Origin: Rhodospirillaceae bacterium
Lineage (GTDB): Bacteria; Pseudomonadota; Alphaproteobacteria; Puniceispirillales; Puniceispirillaceae
NCBI GenBank assembly: GCA_002721775.1
Contig: PBLM01000029.1
Span: 5,859-13,521, forward strand
Length of the DNA stretch: 7,663 nucleotides
Direction: 5' to 3'
Shown here: piece by piece, positions 1-6,478 of the stretch
Layout of the letters: every line of letters starts with the position of its first letter
Position numbering within the stretch: position 1 is the stretch's first letter
The notes under the pieces: generated by a model
Told to the model about the DNA's origin: nothing
The model's database searches: none
What the model saw: only the letters and a program-made list of their open reading frames with translations
Translations under genes and position numbers: made by a program

Positions 1-713
1 ACATTTCTGCCGCCCCGCAGAATGGTTGCCCGGCTGGTCAGCTTTTTGATTTCATCAAGCTTATGCGAAATAAACAGAACTGCACAACCAGATGACGCCA
101 ACCGGTGCAGAACATCAAAAAGCTGGTCAGTTTCCTGAGGGGTAAGAACAGAGGTTGGCTCATCCATAATTAACAAGGAGGGGTCTTGCAGAAGACATCG
201 AACAATCTCTACCCGCTGTTGCTGGCCAACAGATAGATCAGCAACCATGCTATCAGGGTCAAGCGGAATACCATAATCAACAGAACGTGTCTTGATCAGG
301 GTGCGAAGCTGTTCACGGCTCATTGTCTCTGGCAAAGCCAGTTCGATATTTTCCGCTACTGTCAGACTGTCAAATAATGAGAAATGCTGAAAAACCATGC
401 CAATTCCCATAGCCCGTGCCTGTTGCGGATTACTGATATGTGCCGGCCTTCCCTGCCATTCAAATTGCCCTGAATCAGGCTGGAGAAGACCATAGATCAT
501 TTTCACAAAAGTTGACTTACCTGCTCCATTTTCGCCCAGAAGGGCGTGTAACTCTCCAGCACCAAGAGTGAAATTAACGTTGTCATTGGCTACGAAAGTT
601 CCAAATGATTTCGTTACATGGCGGGCAACTAGTAGATGGCCTGTTGCAGGTGAAGACGGCTTGAGCATCAGACGAATACAGCCTCCCAGTTCAATATCGT
701 TCATCTGTGACAT
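1..713 (-). CDS. Sugar/nucleoside ABC transporter ATP-binding protein, first half (runs off left edge)
   Basis: This is the ATPase of an importer for simple sugars or nucleosides (RbsA/YufO-like, the kind paired with BMP-family binding proteins); it would sit on the cytoplasmic face and drive uptake. Translation from ATG at 713 gives 237 residues, open to the edge. Visible motifs: Walker A GENGAGKST (60-68), Q-loop Q109 in VFQHFSLF, signature LSVGQQQRVEI (160-170), Walker B LLIMDEPTS (180-188) followed by VLTPQE, and the switch histidine H217 in FISHKL. The VLTPQE sequence after Walker B is typical of the BMP-linked group. Family members have two tandem ATPase domains in about 500 residues, so about half is missing here. 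The start is uncertain: no clear ribosome site precedes 713, while ATG at 668 has GGGAGG upstream, though 13 bases away. The pyk terminator lies just upstream. The substrate cannot be told from this half alone. Confidence 0.93.
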   Translation of the reverse strand, partial: MSQMNDIELGGCIRLMLKPSSPATGHLLVARHVTKSFGTFVANDNVNFTLGAGELHALLGENGAGKSTFVKMIYGLLQPDSGQFEWQGRPAHISNPQQARAMGIGMVFQHFSLFDSLTVAENIELALPETMSREQLRTLIKTRSVDYGIPLDPDSMVADLSVGQQQRVEIVRCLLQDPSLLIMDEPTSVLTPQETDQLFDVLHRLASSGCAVLFISHKLDEIKKLTSRATILRGGRN

Positions 714-733
714 TGTGAGCATAGAAAGGATTT

Positions 734-756
734 AAAACAGAGTCTATCAGACCCTG
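734..756 (-). terminator. Intrinsic terminator after pyruvate kinase
   Basis: Read on the minus strand, an 8-base-pair stem (CAGGGTCT pairing with AGACTCTG, one G-T wobble) with a three-base loop GAT is followed directly by TTTTAAA. It lies about 50 bases after the pyk stop codon and about 20 bases before the proposed ABC ATPase start. This is the standard layout of a rho-independent terminator, although the U-run is short. Confidence 0.7.
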
Positions 757-806
757 CTGCACTGGCTCATTTGACTAGTATCTGAGCTAAAAACGGGCAG
801 CTTTGC

Positions 807-2222
807 TCAAATCTTGACAACGCGAAGAGCATTTGTTGTTCCGGCAAGCCCAAAGGGCATGCCCGAAACAAGCACGATTGATTCGCCCTGCTGGGCCAGC
901 CCACGTGCCTTAATTTGGGCAACAGCCTCCTCTACAGCATCTTCATAAGAAGACTCTTCTTGATGGGCTGTCTGTGTTCCCCACAAAAGACTAAGGCGGC
1001 GTTCCACTGCGTATTCAGGCGAAAGGACAAGCAAAGGTTGAGCAGGGCGTTCCCGGGCCAGTCGCAATGCTGTATTGCCGGAAGCTGTGAAGGCAACGAT
1101 TGCGGCAGCATCAATAGTCTGTGCTAAACTGACAGCTGCCTCAGCGACGGCGTGATAGACTGATGGCTCAACCTTCAGGCGGCCTGGTCCATCATTAGGG
1201 TTCTGCCGAATATGGTTTTCTGCTGCCAGGGCAATCTCAGCCATCATCGCCACAGCCTGTTCTGGATAGCTCCCAACAGCTGATTCAGCTGAAAGCATGA
1301 CCGCATCCGCCCCCTCAAAAACAGCCCCAGCCACATCAGATGCCTCAGCCCGTGTCGGGGTTGGGGTTGTGATCATACTTTCCAGCATCTGTGTCGCTAC
1401 AATCACAGGCTTACCTACCTGCCGGCATTTTGCCACTAACTGTTTCTGAACAGCTGGCACCTGTGCTGCTGGTAATTCAACCCCCAGATCCCCTCTGGCC
1501 ACCATCACCGCATCTGTTGCCTGAATGATCTGAGCTATTTCAGACAAGGCAGCCGGTTTTTCAATTTTCGCCACAATCTGGGCTCGCCCGCCAATCGAGC
1601 TTCTCACCTCAAGGATATCTCTTACCCGCTGTACAAATGACAGCGCGATATAATCCACACGGCTGTCAAGGGCAAAGGCCATATCTGCACTGTCCTTTTC
1701 CGTCAGAGGCGGGACATCCAGCGTCACATCCGGCAGATTCACACCTTTTTGACTGGATAACGTGCCTGCATTTTCAAGGCGTGCCAGAACATAGCGCGCA
1801 CCAAGCTTCATGACCGTAAATTTCAGCTTACCATCATCCATTAGAATTATTGATTTGGGTTCCAGGCTTTCAAAGATATCTGCATGAGGCAGAGGAATTA
1901 AACTAACGGCATCATCCAGCTCTGACGGCAGATAACCCGGGAGATAAAAACAGACATCAGACCCGGCCGCCAGCGTGATGTCAGCCTGCAGACTGCCAAT
2001 CCTGTATTTAGGTCCCTGCAAATCTGCAAGAATTCCAATGGGCCGTCCAATCTTTTCTTCAACAGAACGTATCGCCTCGATACGGGCAGCCTGTTCACCA
2101 TGACTACCATGACTGAAATTCAGCCGGAACAAATTCGCCCCCGCACGTGCCAGTGTTTCTATGACCTGTTCAGTTGAAGATGCCGGCCCTAATGTTGCAA
2201 CGATTTTGGTTGACCTGTTCAC
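807..2222 (-). CDS. pyk: Pyruvate kinase
   Basis: Converts phosphoenolpyruvate and ADP to pyruvate and ATP, the last step of glycolysis, in the cytoplasm. From the GTG at 2222 the protein has 471 residues, the usual length. Motifs in order: KIVATLGPASS (6-16), FRLNFSHG (32-39, with R33, N35, S37), DLQGPKYRIG (67-76), LMDDGKL (127-133), the active-site AKIEKP (218-223, catalytic K219 and metal ligand E221), ARGDLGVELP (242-251, D245), VIVATQM (273-279, T277), PTRAEASDVA (289-298), then the C-terminal domain ending FGLAGTTNALRVVKI. Lys72, with Leu68, Gln69 and Ile75, fits the class described as potassium-independent; most potassium-dependent enzymes have Glu at position 72. The frame stays open upstream to 2333, but that extension lacks family similarity and would overlap the MFS gene, whereas GTG 2222 has GGAG six bases before it. 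It follows the MFS gene by 70 bases and ends in a terminator. Confidence 0.96.
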   Translation of the reverse strand: MNRSTKIVATLGPASSTEQVIETLARAGANLFRLNFSHGSHGEQAARIEAIRSVEEKIGRPIGILADLQGPKYRIGSLQADITLAAGSDVCFYLPGYLPSELDDAVSLIPLPHADIFESLEPKSIILMDDGKLKFTVMKLGARYVLARLENAGTLSSQKGVNLPDVTLDVPPLTEKDSADMAFALDSRVDYIALSFVQRVRDILEVRSSIGGRAQIVAKIEKPAALSEIAQIIQATDAVMVARGDLGVELPAAQVPAVQKQLVAKCRQVGKPVIVATQMLESMITTPTPTRAEASDVAGAVFEGADAVMLSAESAVGSYPEQAVAMMAEIALAAENHIRQNPNDGPGRLKVEPSVYHAVAEAAVSLAQTIDAAAIVAFTASGNTALRLARERPAQPLLVLSPEYAVERRLSLLWGTQTAHQEESSYEDAVEEAVAQIKARGLAQQGESIVLVSGMPFGLAGTTNALRVVKI

Positions 2223-2232
2223 CTTGCTCTCC
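2223..2232 (-). promoter_or_regulatory. Ribosome binding site that sets the pyk GTG start
   Basis: On the minus strand GGAGAGCAAG directly precedes the GTG at 2222, putting GGAG six bases from the start. No other upstream in-frame start codon joins a ribosome site to a family-like N-terminus. The next residues, VNRSTKIVATLGP, begin exactly where pyruvate kinases begin. Confidence 0.7.
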
Positions 2233-2236
2233 ACCA

Positions 2237-2255
2237 GTGGCCGCTTGCTGGCCAC
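2237..2255 (-). other. Hairpin in the pyk leader
   Basis: A perfect 6-base-pair stem, GTGGCC with GGCCAC and loop AGCAAGC on the minus strand, lies four bases before the pyk ribosome site. No T-run follows, so it is not a usual terminator. It could affect translation start or protect a processed mRNA end between the MFS gene and pyk, but a chance hairpin is possible. Confidence 0.3.
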
Positions 2256-2292
2256 AGCATAACACGGCAAACAGAAAGGGGAATTGAAATAA

Positions 2293-2865
2293 TCACTTCT
2301 CGCGAAGACGAAAAGCCACCAACAAGCCTGCAAAAGATGTGATTAGGATGGCGCAAAAAGCTAGTCGGAAAGCCGCATCTGTATAGGGCGCTGTATTGCC
2401 TGCAGCCTGGACGTCCAAAAGCAGCCCCACAACAGGCTGCAGAACAGCTCCAGACGCTACTGTCAGCGCATTTACAATGCCTGTGGCAGCACCCACAATT
2501 CTTTTAGGCAGAACATCACAAACCAAGGCAAAACATGTTGCCATAGACCCACCTGAAAACCCAATGATAATGACTATGGTCACAGCAGCAGGAAGAGGAA
2601 GATAAGGTATGAAAATCAACAAAAACAGCATCAGACAGATAATAAGGCTGCCAACGATCAAAATCGGCTTGCGCCGGCCCAGCTTATCTGAAAGCCATCC
2701 CGCGGCTGGGGCCCCAACCGCCCAGCCAAACAAAAGAAGTGACATTAAAAATGCCGCATGTGGCCGAGCCAAATCATATGCAGCGATTAGATAAGGTGTT
2801 CCCCACAACCCACCAAGTGTCAGCATCGGCCCAGATAAGGTCAGCGCGACAAAGGAAATTTCCAT
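2293..2865 (-). CDS. MFS transporter, C-terminal half (separated by a frameshift)
   Basis: This 190-residue frame carries the second half of a major facilitator transporter: the family-like part begins at SFVALTLSG, then come about six hydrophobic segments. The MFS motif A repeat is seen as GWLSDKLGRRKP (about 57-68), in the cytoplasmic loop after the second segment. The frame can start at ATG 2865, but no good ribosome site precedes it and the family match runs straight on from the previous frame, so this is probably not an independent gene. It overlaps the N-terminal frame by 25 bases. Adding one base near 2856-2863 would join both into a 428-residue protein of normal MFS length. The stop is 70 bases upstream of the pyk start, same strand. 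Confidence 0.85.
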   Translation of the reverse strand: MEISFVALTLSGPMLTLGGLWGTPYLIAAYDLARPHAAFLMSLLLFGWAVGAPAAGWLSDKLGRRKPILIVGSLIICLMLFLLIFIPYLPLPAAVTIVIIIGFSGGSMATCFALVCDVLPKRIVGAATGIVNALTVASGAVLQPVVGLLLDVQAAGNTAPYTDAAFRLAFCAILITSFAGLLVAFRLREK

Positions 2866-3578
2866 ACTTCACGATGGGATGCAGCACGCCGCAAAGACAG
2901 AAAAAAGGCCACTCTATCAAATTCGGTATCAGAGATTTGTGGCTGGTCATCTGGCACGTTCCGCACTAGACCAAAGACCAGCACAGCCAAACCAAATCCC
3001 AATCCACCAAGGAGAAAAAGGCTGCTGCGCCAGCCAAACTCGCCAACAAAATAAGCTAAGGGAGCTTGCGCGATCATGCCGCTGATCATGGCTGTAAACA
3101 TGGACAACCCTGCCAAAAACCCAAACTGATGAGAAGGAAACCATCTCTTGGCCAATGCGAGTGATCCGAGAAAGCCTACAGAGCAGCCAACACCGATGAA
3201 AAAACGTCCCAGATAGGCAAGCTCTATCTGCGCCGCCAGACCAAATAAAACAGAACCAACCGCCGCCAGAACAAGTGCGCAGGTTAGCAATATGCGTGTG
3301 CCAACTGTTTCCAGCAATGCTCCCAGCGGGATTTGTAATAGGACATAAGGATAGAAATATAAAGCAGACAAGGTCCCTAGCATGGCTCCGCCAATTGCAA
3401 ATTCCGCCATTAGCTCAGAGACCATAACAGACGGGGCAACTCGGTGGAAAAACGCATAGCCGAAGCTGATGGCTGCTAAGGTCCATACCAGCCAGGCATA
3501 TTCTTTTGCATGTTTGCTTCGACCTGTTAGAAGCGGCTGTCCGGTAGGGTGCAGAGACGCGTCGGTCTTATCAGACAT
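2841..3578 (-). CDS. MFS transporter, N-terminal half (frameshifted at its 3' end)
   Basis: First half of an inner-membrane major facilitator transporter, which would move a small organic solute using an ion gradient; the substrate is not evident. The first transmembrane segment (WLVWTLAAISFGYAFFHRVAPSVM region) resembles bacterial MFS proteins with an FxRVxPSVM signature. QIPLGALLETVGTR marks the loop between segments 2 and 3, and GRFFIGVGCSVGFLG fits segment 4. About six hydrophobic segments are seen, then a polar central loop, and the frame breaks after RREVW-like sequence (SHREVWK) to end in FPLSR. I prefer ATG 3578 because AGGGG lies five bases before it; a GTG at 3584 overlaps that ribosome site. 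The gene diverges from the lipoprotein gene at 3728. It may be a pseudogene or contain a sequencing error; two separately made halves are possible but unlikely. Confidence 0.87.
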   Translation of the reverse strand: MSDKTDASLHPTGQPLLTGRSKHAKEYAWLVWTLAAISFGYAFFHRVAPSVMVSELMAEFAIGGAMLGTLSALYFYPYVLLQIPLGALLETVGTRILLTCALVLAAVGSVLFGLAAQIELAYLGRFFIGVGCSVGFLGSLALAKRWFPSHQFGFLAGLSMFTAMISGMIAQAPLAYFVGEFGWRSSLFLLGGLGFGLAVLVFGLVRNVPDDQPQISDTEFDRVAFFLSLRRAASHREVWKFPLSR

Positions 3579-3727
3579 GATCACCCCTTTTCCAGGCGCC
3601 CGGCAGTGACTATCTCAACAGAAACAATTGATCTTTTGCAAATTTCTATTCATTGTTCACTATTTTTATCTGCATAAATGAAAGATTACCATGACAAATA
3701 TTTGCCAATAAAAGAAAAGCTGTCTTG
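3579..3727. promoter_or_regulatory. Divergent promoter region between the MFS and lipoprotein genes
   Basis: This 149-base AT-rich stretch must hold the start signals for both flanking genes. Towards the MFS gene, TTGCAA and TGAGAT are separated by 18 bases and each match the sigma-70 consensus at four of six positions. No strong pair stands out for the plus strand. A perfect 10-base palindrome, CAAATATTTG, sits at 3695-3704, 23 bases before the lipoprotein start, and could be an operator or simply AT-rich chance. Only the location is well supported. Confidence 0.4.
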
Positions 3728-4792
3728 ATGAAAATTTCAACACGTTTACATTTTCGCCTGCTTTTCATTCTTTTCTATGTTGTTCTGACAGGCTGCGGGC
3801 TGATGATATCAGACAAAAATTTGACTAATAAAACTTCTCCAAATTTCAATATATCGGAAGGCCGTTTTGAAAATACGGATGGCACAGCTTACGAAAAATC
3901 ACTGGCCGAACTTGCGGTTCTGGCGCGCGCATATTTTGGTCGCCCTGATGACCCGAATGAAGTTTCTGGCTTTAACGTGCTTGAACCAAATAACCAGCCA
4001 GACAGTGCAAGACAAGTCATCTGGATAGGTCAGTCAACACTCCTAGTCAGTATAGATGGCATGCACGTATTAACTGATCCTGTCTTCTCTGACCGGGCAT
4101 CACCTTTCAGCTTTGCCGGACCAAAGCGTGTGACTCCACCTGCCCTAACTGCAGAACAGATGCCAAAGCTTACCGCTATCCTCATTTCACATAATCATTA
4201 TGATCATCTGGATTTGCCTAGCCTGACTAAACTAGTAAAACACCAGCCTGAAACACTTTTTTTAGTGCCACTGGGCCTTAAATCACTTCTTAATGATAAT
4301 GGAATAAATAATGTTGTTGAGCTGGACTGGTGGCAGCAAACTAAAATTGGAGAAACGACATTTACAGCCACGCCAATACGTCACTGGTCATCGCGCTCAC
4401 AATTCGATCGCAATAAGACACAATGGGCCGGGTGGATGGTGAACTGGCCTGCATATTCGTTCTATTTTGCTGGTGATTCTGGGTATACCGAGGATTTTAG
4501 GATTACAAAGCAAAAGCTTGGAGCGCCTAATCTGGCGGCCCTGCCTATTGGCGCATATGAACCGCGTAATTTTATGAGGGATTCGCATATGACACCTGAA
4601 GAAGCTGTTCAGGCCTTAGAAGATTCAGAGGCAGCACAGGCTGTGGCTGTTCACTGGGGCACGTTCAAGCTGACCATTGAGCCTCTGGCTGAACCCCCAA
4701 AGCGCCTGAGAGCCGAGCTGGCGCGCAGAGGTCTTCCAGCAAACCGTTTTCTGGCACTTAGTCATGGACAGAAACTGCCGCTTAAGCACTAG
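3728..4792 (+). CDS. Metallo-beta-lactamase-fold lipoprotein, NAPE-PLD/RomA-like
   Basis: A 354-residue predicted phosphodiesterase-type hydrolase of the NAPE-PLD-like branch of the metallo-beta-lactamase fold. Residues 1-23 form a lipoprotein signal ending in lipobox LTGC; Cys23 is followed by Gly, which by the Lol rule favours the outer membrane. The fold follows: WIGQSTLLV (99-107), DPVF (117-120), the metal motif HNHYDH (155-160), H219 in PIRHW, D250 in YFAGDSG, H287 in DSHMTPEEAV and H309 in VHWGTF. These match the zinc ligands and the extra active-site histidine of NAPE-PLD, so the site looks complete. PIGAYEPR (273-280) is a family hallmark. In vertebrates the family cleaves N-acyl-phosphatidylethanolamine; a phospholipid or other phosphodiester substrate here is an inference. 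An in-frame TTG lies just before the ATG, but ATG is the simpler start; the ribosome site is weak. It is the only plus-strand gene and converges on the dioxygenase gene. Confidence 0.92.
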   Translation: MKISTRLHFRLLFILFYVVLTGCGLMISDKNLTNKTSPNFNISEGRFENTDGTAYEKSLAELAVLARAYFGRPDDPNEVSGFNVLEPNNQPDSARQVIWIGQSTLLVSIDGMHVLTDPVFSDRASPFSFAGPKRVTPPALTAEQMPKLTAILISHNHYDHLDLPSLTKLVKHQPETLFLVPLGLKSLLNDNGINNVVELDWWQQTKIGETTFTATPIRHWSSRSQFDRNKTQWAGWMVNWPAYSFYFAGDSGYTEDFRITKQKLGAPNLAALPIGAYEPRNFMRDSHMTPEEAVQALEDSEAAQAVAVHWGTFKLTIEPLAEPPKRLRAELARRGLPANRFLALSHGQKLPLKH

Positions 4793-4800
4793 ATAATTTT

Positions 4801-6030
4801 CTAGCAACGCCTGCTTAATCTCGCTTGTCTGGCCCGCTTTTTACGGGCCGCCATTCGTAAACCTGACCAAAGCTCTTCGCGCTCCATGTAGCAGCCGCGT
4901 AGCCAGCGCCCTCCACTGGTTGGGTCAAATGATGTGCGCCCATGTAAAACCCGCCGATTATCAAAGCATATCATATCCCCTGCACCGAGCTTAAAAAAGG
5001 CTTTGAACTGGTCGGAATTTCCCAGCTGATATGCTTTTTTCTGCGCGCTATGGAGCCTGTTCATCTCATCAAGGCTGCCGCGCATCGGCGCGCGCAGCCA
5101 GGATGTCCAGCGCACCTCATCAAGTTGACCATCCTGGCCCAGATGAAACAGCGGCACCGTCATGCGGTAATCAGATGTTTTCGACTTGTTCACAAAATCA
5201 ACTGGGGTCTGGCTAAGCAATTCAAATGTCTGCTGATCTGTGTTGCGTATATGTTCGGCCACAGCAAACCCATCTGTTAGTGTGGATAAGCCGCCATCTG
5301 AATCATTCTGCATACAGAATAAAAACTGCAGGCCAGGCATATATTCACGCGTAGCCAAATCTGTATGCGCACGCAATTCCTCACCAGTATACGCGTTAGA
5401 ATCCGCGTCAGCTTTGATTTTCACCTCAAAAATGCGGCCAAAATTTGAGCTGCGGATTACGCCAATCTTCTCCGGCAGAGTTTCGATCATCTCTGGAGCA
5501 GCAGGCAAGCCTTTAACCAAAACCGCACCATAACGGATAAAGGTCGTCAAAAAGTGGTAATATTCATCCTCATCACCCAGAACACAGCTGCCATCAATCC
5601 GAGGAATATCTGCGAAGCTCTCTGCATTCCAGAGCTGAGGCGATAAATCTGCCTGAAAATCAGTATCTCTATGCAGCCCGGTCTGATAAAGCCAGCCAGA
5701 ATGATAACGCGCCTGTCCTGTATCTGATGGCGTCAATTTATGTGACCATGTCACCTCGACAAAGCCATCTCCTGAAATCTGCGCTGCGCCTATATGAAAC
5801 CCCTCTGGCATATGCATCGGGTCAAGCAGAGCTTCTCTTGTTACTGCGTGTGTTGTGTCGTCCGCAACAGAATGCTCACGTAAATCGGCAGCCAGATGAA
5901 AACTTACCTCGCCATCCTTATATCTGACTTCAAGGCCAAGAGGGTGGACATCAACAGAAACAATGGAGCGCACAGGGTAAGTATCAAAATCAGGCGTGAT
6001 CATAGCGGGGATATGATGTCGGTCAGGCAT
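4801..6030 (-). CDS. Gamma-butyrobetaine hydroxylase-like 2-oxoglutarate/Fe(II) dioxygenase
   Basis: A 409-residue TauD/TfdA-superfamily enzyme most like gamma-butyrobetaine dioxygenase (BBOX), which hydroxylates gamma-butyrobetaine to carnitine using O2 and 2-oxoglutarate; trimethyllysine dioxygenase is the near alternative. The N-terminal domain (about 18-125) corresponds to the family's DUF971-like domain. The catalytic part has SSNFGRIFEVKIK (194-206), AYTGEELRAHTDL (213-225) with iron ligands H222 and D224, LSTLTDGFAVAEH (248-260), GAGDMICFDNRRVLHGRT (349-366) with third ligand H363, and R375 in GGRWLRGCY as the likely 2-oxoglutarate arginine. All key catalytic residues are present. The usual WLRDNCxCxxC zinc site is replaced by AADLREHSVADD, with no cysteines. 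Its C-terminus is strongly basic (ARKKRARQARLSRR). The ATG at 6030 is preceded by the purine-rich GAAAGAAGA. The decayed DUF2306 gene lies upstream. The exact substrate is uncertain. Confidence 0.9.
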   Translation of the reverse strand: MPDRHHIPAMITPDFDTYPVRSIVSVDVHPLGLEVRYKDGEVSFHLAADLREHSVADDTTHAVTREALLDPMHMPEGFHIGAAQISGDGFVEVTWSHKLTPSDTGQARYHSGWLYQTGLHRDTDFQADLSPQLWNAESFADIPRIDGSCVLGDEDEYYHFLTTFIRYGAVLVKGLPAAPEMIETLPEKIGVIRSSNFGRIFEVKIKADADSNAYTGEELRAHTDLATREYMPGLQFLFCMQNDSDGGLSTLTDGFAVAEHIRNTDQQTFELLSQTPVDFVNKSKTSDYRMTVPLFHLGQDGQLDEVRWTSWLRAPMRGSLDEMNRLHSAQKKAYQLGNSDQFKAFFKLGAGDMICFDNRRVLHGRTSFDPTSGGRWLRGCYMEREELWSGLRMAARKKRARQARLSRRC

Positions 6031-6139
6031 GACAGTCTTCTTTCAAAAAAAAAGAAACAAATCTCTACCATAACGAAGCCACAAAGTCTGTTTCACGCGA
6101 ACGCCCGAAACCGTCTTTTTCGGCTCTGAAAACGTCAGC
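6031..6139 (-). other. Leader of the dioxygenase gene
   Basis: This stretch between the DUF2306 remnant and the dioxygenase start has no gene that I can support. It holds a 6-base-pair hairpin (CCGAAA with TTTCGG, seven-base loop) near 6107-6125 and a run of nine A (6045-6053), read as T on the coding strand. I see no convincing promoter pair and no T-run next to the hairpin that would make it a terminator. Confidence 0.35.
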
Positions 6140-6463
6140 AGAATAAGACAGCATCATTAACTTATTGCCCTTTATGTTGCCGACACGTAATGCCTGTATC
6201 GTAAGAATAAGAGTGACAAGCGTAAACAGGCTAAGGAGATTAATGAGACTAAAATATGCCTAAAAATGCAGCTCATAAATTTAAAAATTGAATAGAGAGA
6301 TAATAGCCATAATTCAAAACCAAATGTAGCCAGACAGGCCATCCTGCATCCTGCCTTTGGTCATGGTCAGTTGGGCTGCCCCAAGAGATAAGGCCCCAAA
6401 GACTGCGAGCAGATGCAATTGGTCCACCGGCGATATTATATAAAACGGAGCAAATTTCATCAT
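6140..6463 (-). pseudogene. DUF2306 membrane protein remnant with three in-frame stops
   Basis: Read in one minus-strand frame from ATG 6463, the translation resembles small DUF2306 membrane proteins along their length. It shows LHLLAVFGALSLGAAQ (family: histidine, then a long hydrophobic helix), TKGRMQDGLSGYIWF, IMAIISLFNF, IYELHF, then LINLLSLFTLVTL and RVGNIKGNKLMML, the family's HLLSLFTLVTLP and RRGNIRxHRxAM regions. TGA (6314-6316), TAA (6281-6283) and TAG (6260-6262) interrupt this frame, each inside otherwise recognisable family sequence. After about 6150 the similarity fades, so the C-terminal end is lost or out of frame. Intact relatives have roughly 130-160 residues and about four membrane helices; function unknown. 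It begins 15 bases after the SMR stop, so it was probably the last gene of that operon. Recognition is from family memory, not a search. Confidence 0.72.
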
Positions 6464-6478
6464 AATTTTTGCAGCAAG

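Noticed and set aside
2223..2333. N-terminal extension of pyruvate kinase in the open frame up to 2333
   Set aside because: It has no pyruvate-kinase similarity, overlaps the end of the MFS gene, and the GTG at 2222 has a well-placed ribosome site and gives the normal length.
2841..2865. Programmed frameshifting or translational coupling joining the two MFS halves
   Set aside because: There is no recognised slippery heptamer with a downstream structure that I can see, and no ribosome site before ATG 2865. A simple one-base loss explains the data.
2396..3144. Several plus- and minus-strand frames within the MFS gene
   Set aside because: They are shadows of the transporter; their sequence is low in family features and rich in residues expected from the complement of hydrophobic codons.
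4831..4849. Hairpin GGCCCG-CTTTTTA-CGGGCC near the convergent stops, considered as a shared terminator
   Set aside because: It lies inside the dioxygenase coding sequence, before its stop, and no T-run follows the stem on either strand. The T-run is in the loop.
5031..5533. Plus-strand frames of 61, 76 and 97 residues opposite the dioxygenase gene
   Set aside because: They lie antisense within a clearly coding gene with conserved motifs and have no recognisable domain or start signal.
6107..6125. CCGAAA/TTTCGG hairpin before the dioxygenase gene, considered as a terminator
   Set aside because: No T-run follows on the minus strand, and on the plus strand there is no gene to terminate.
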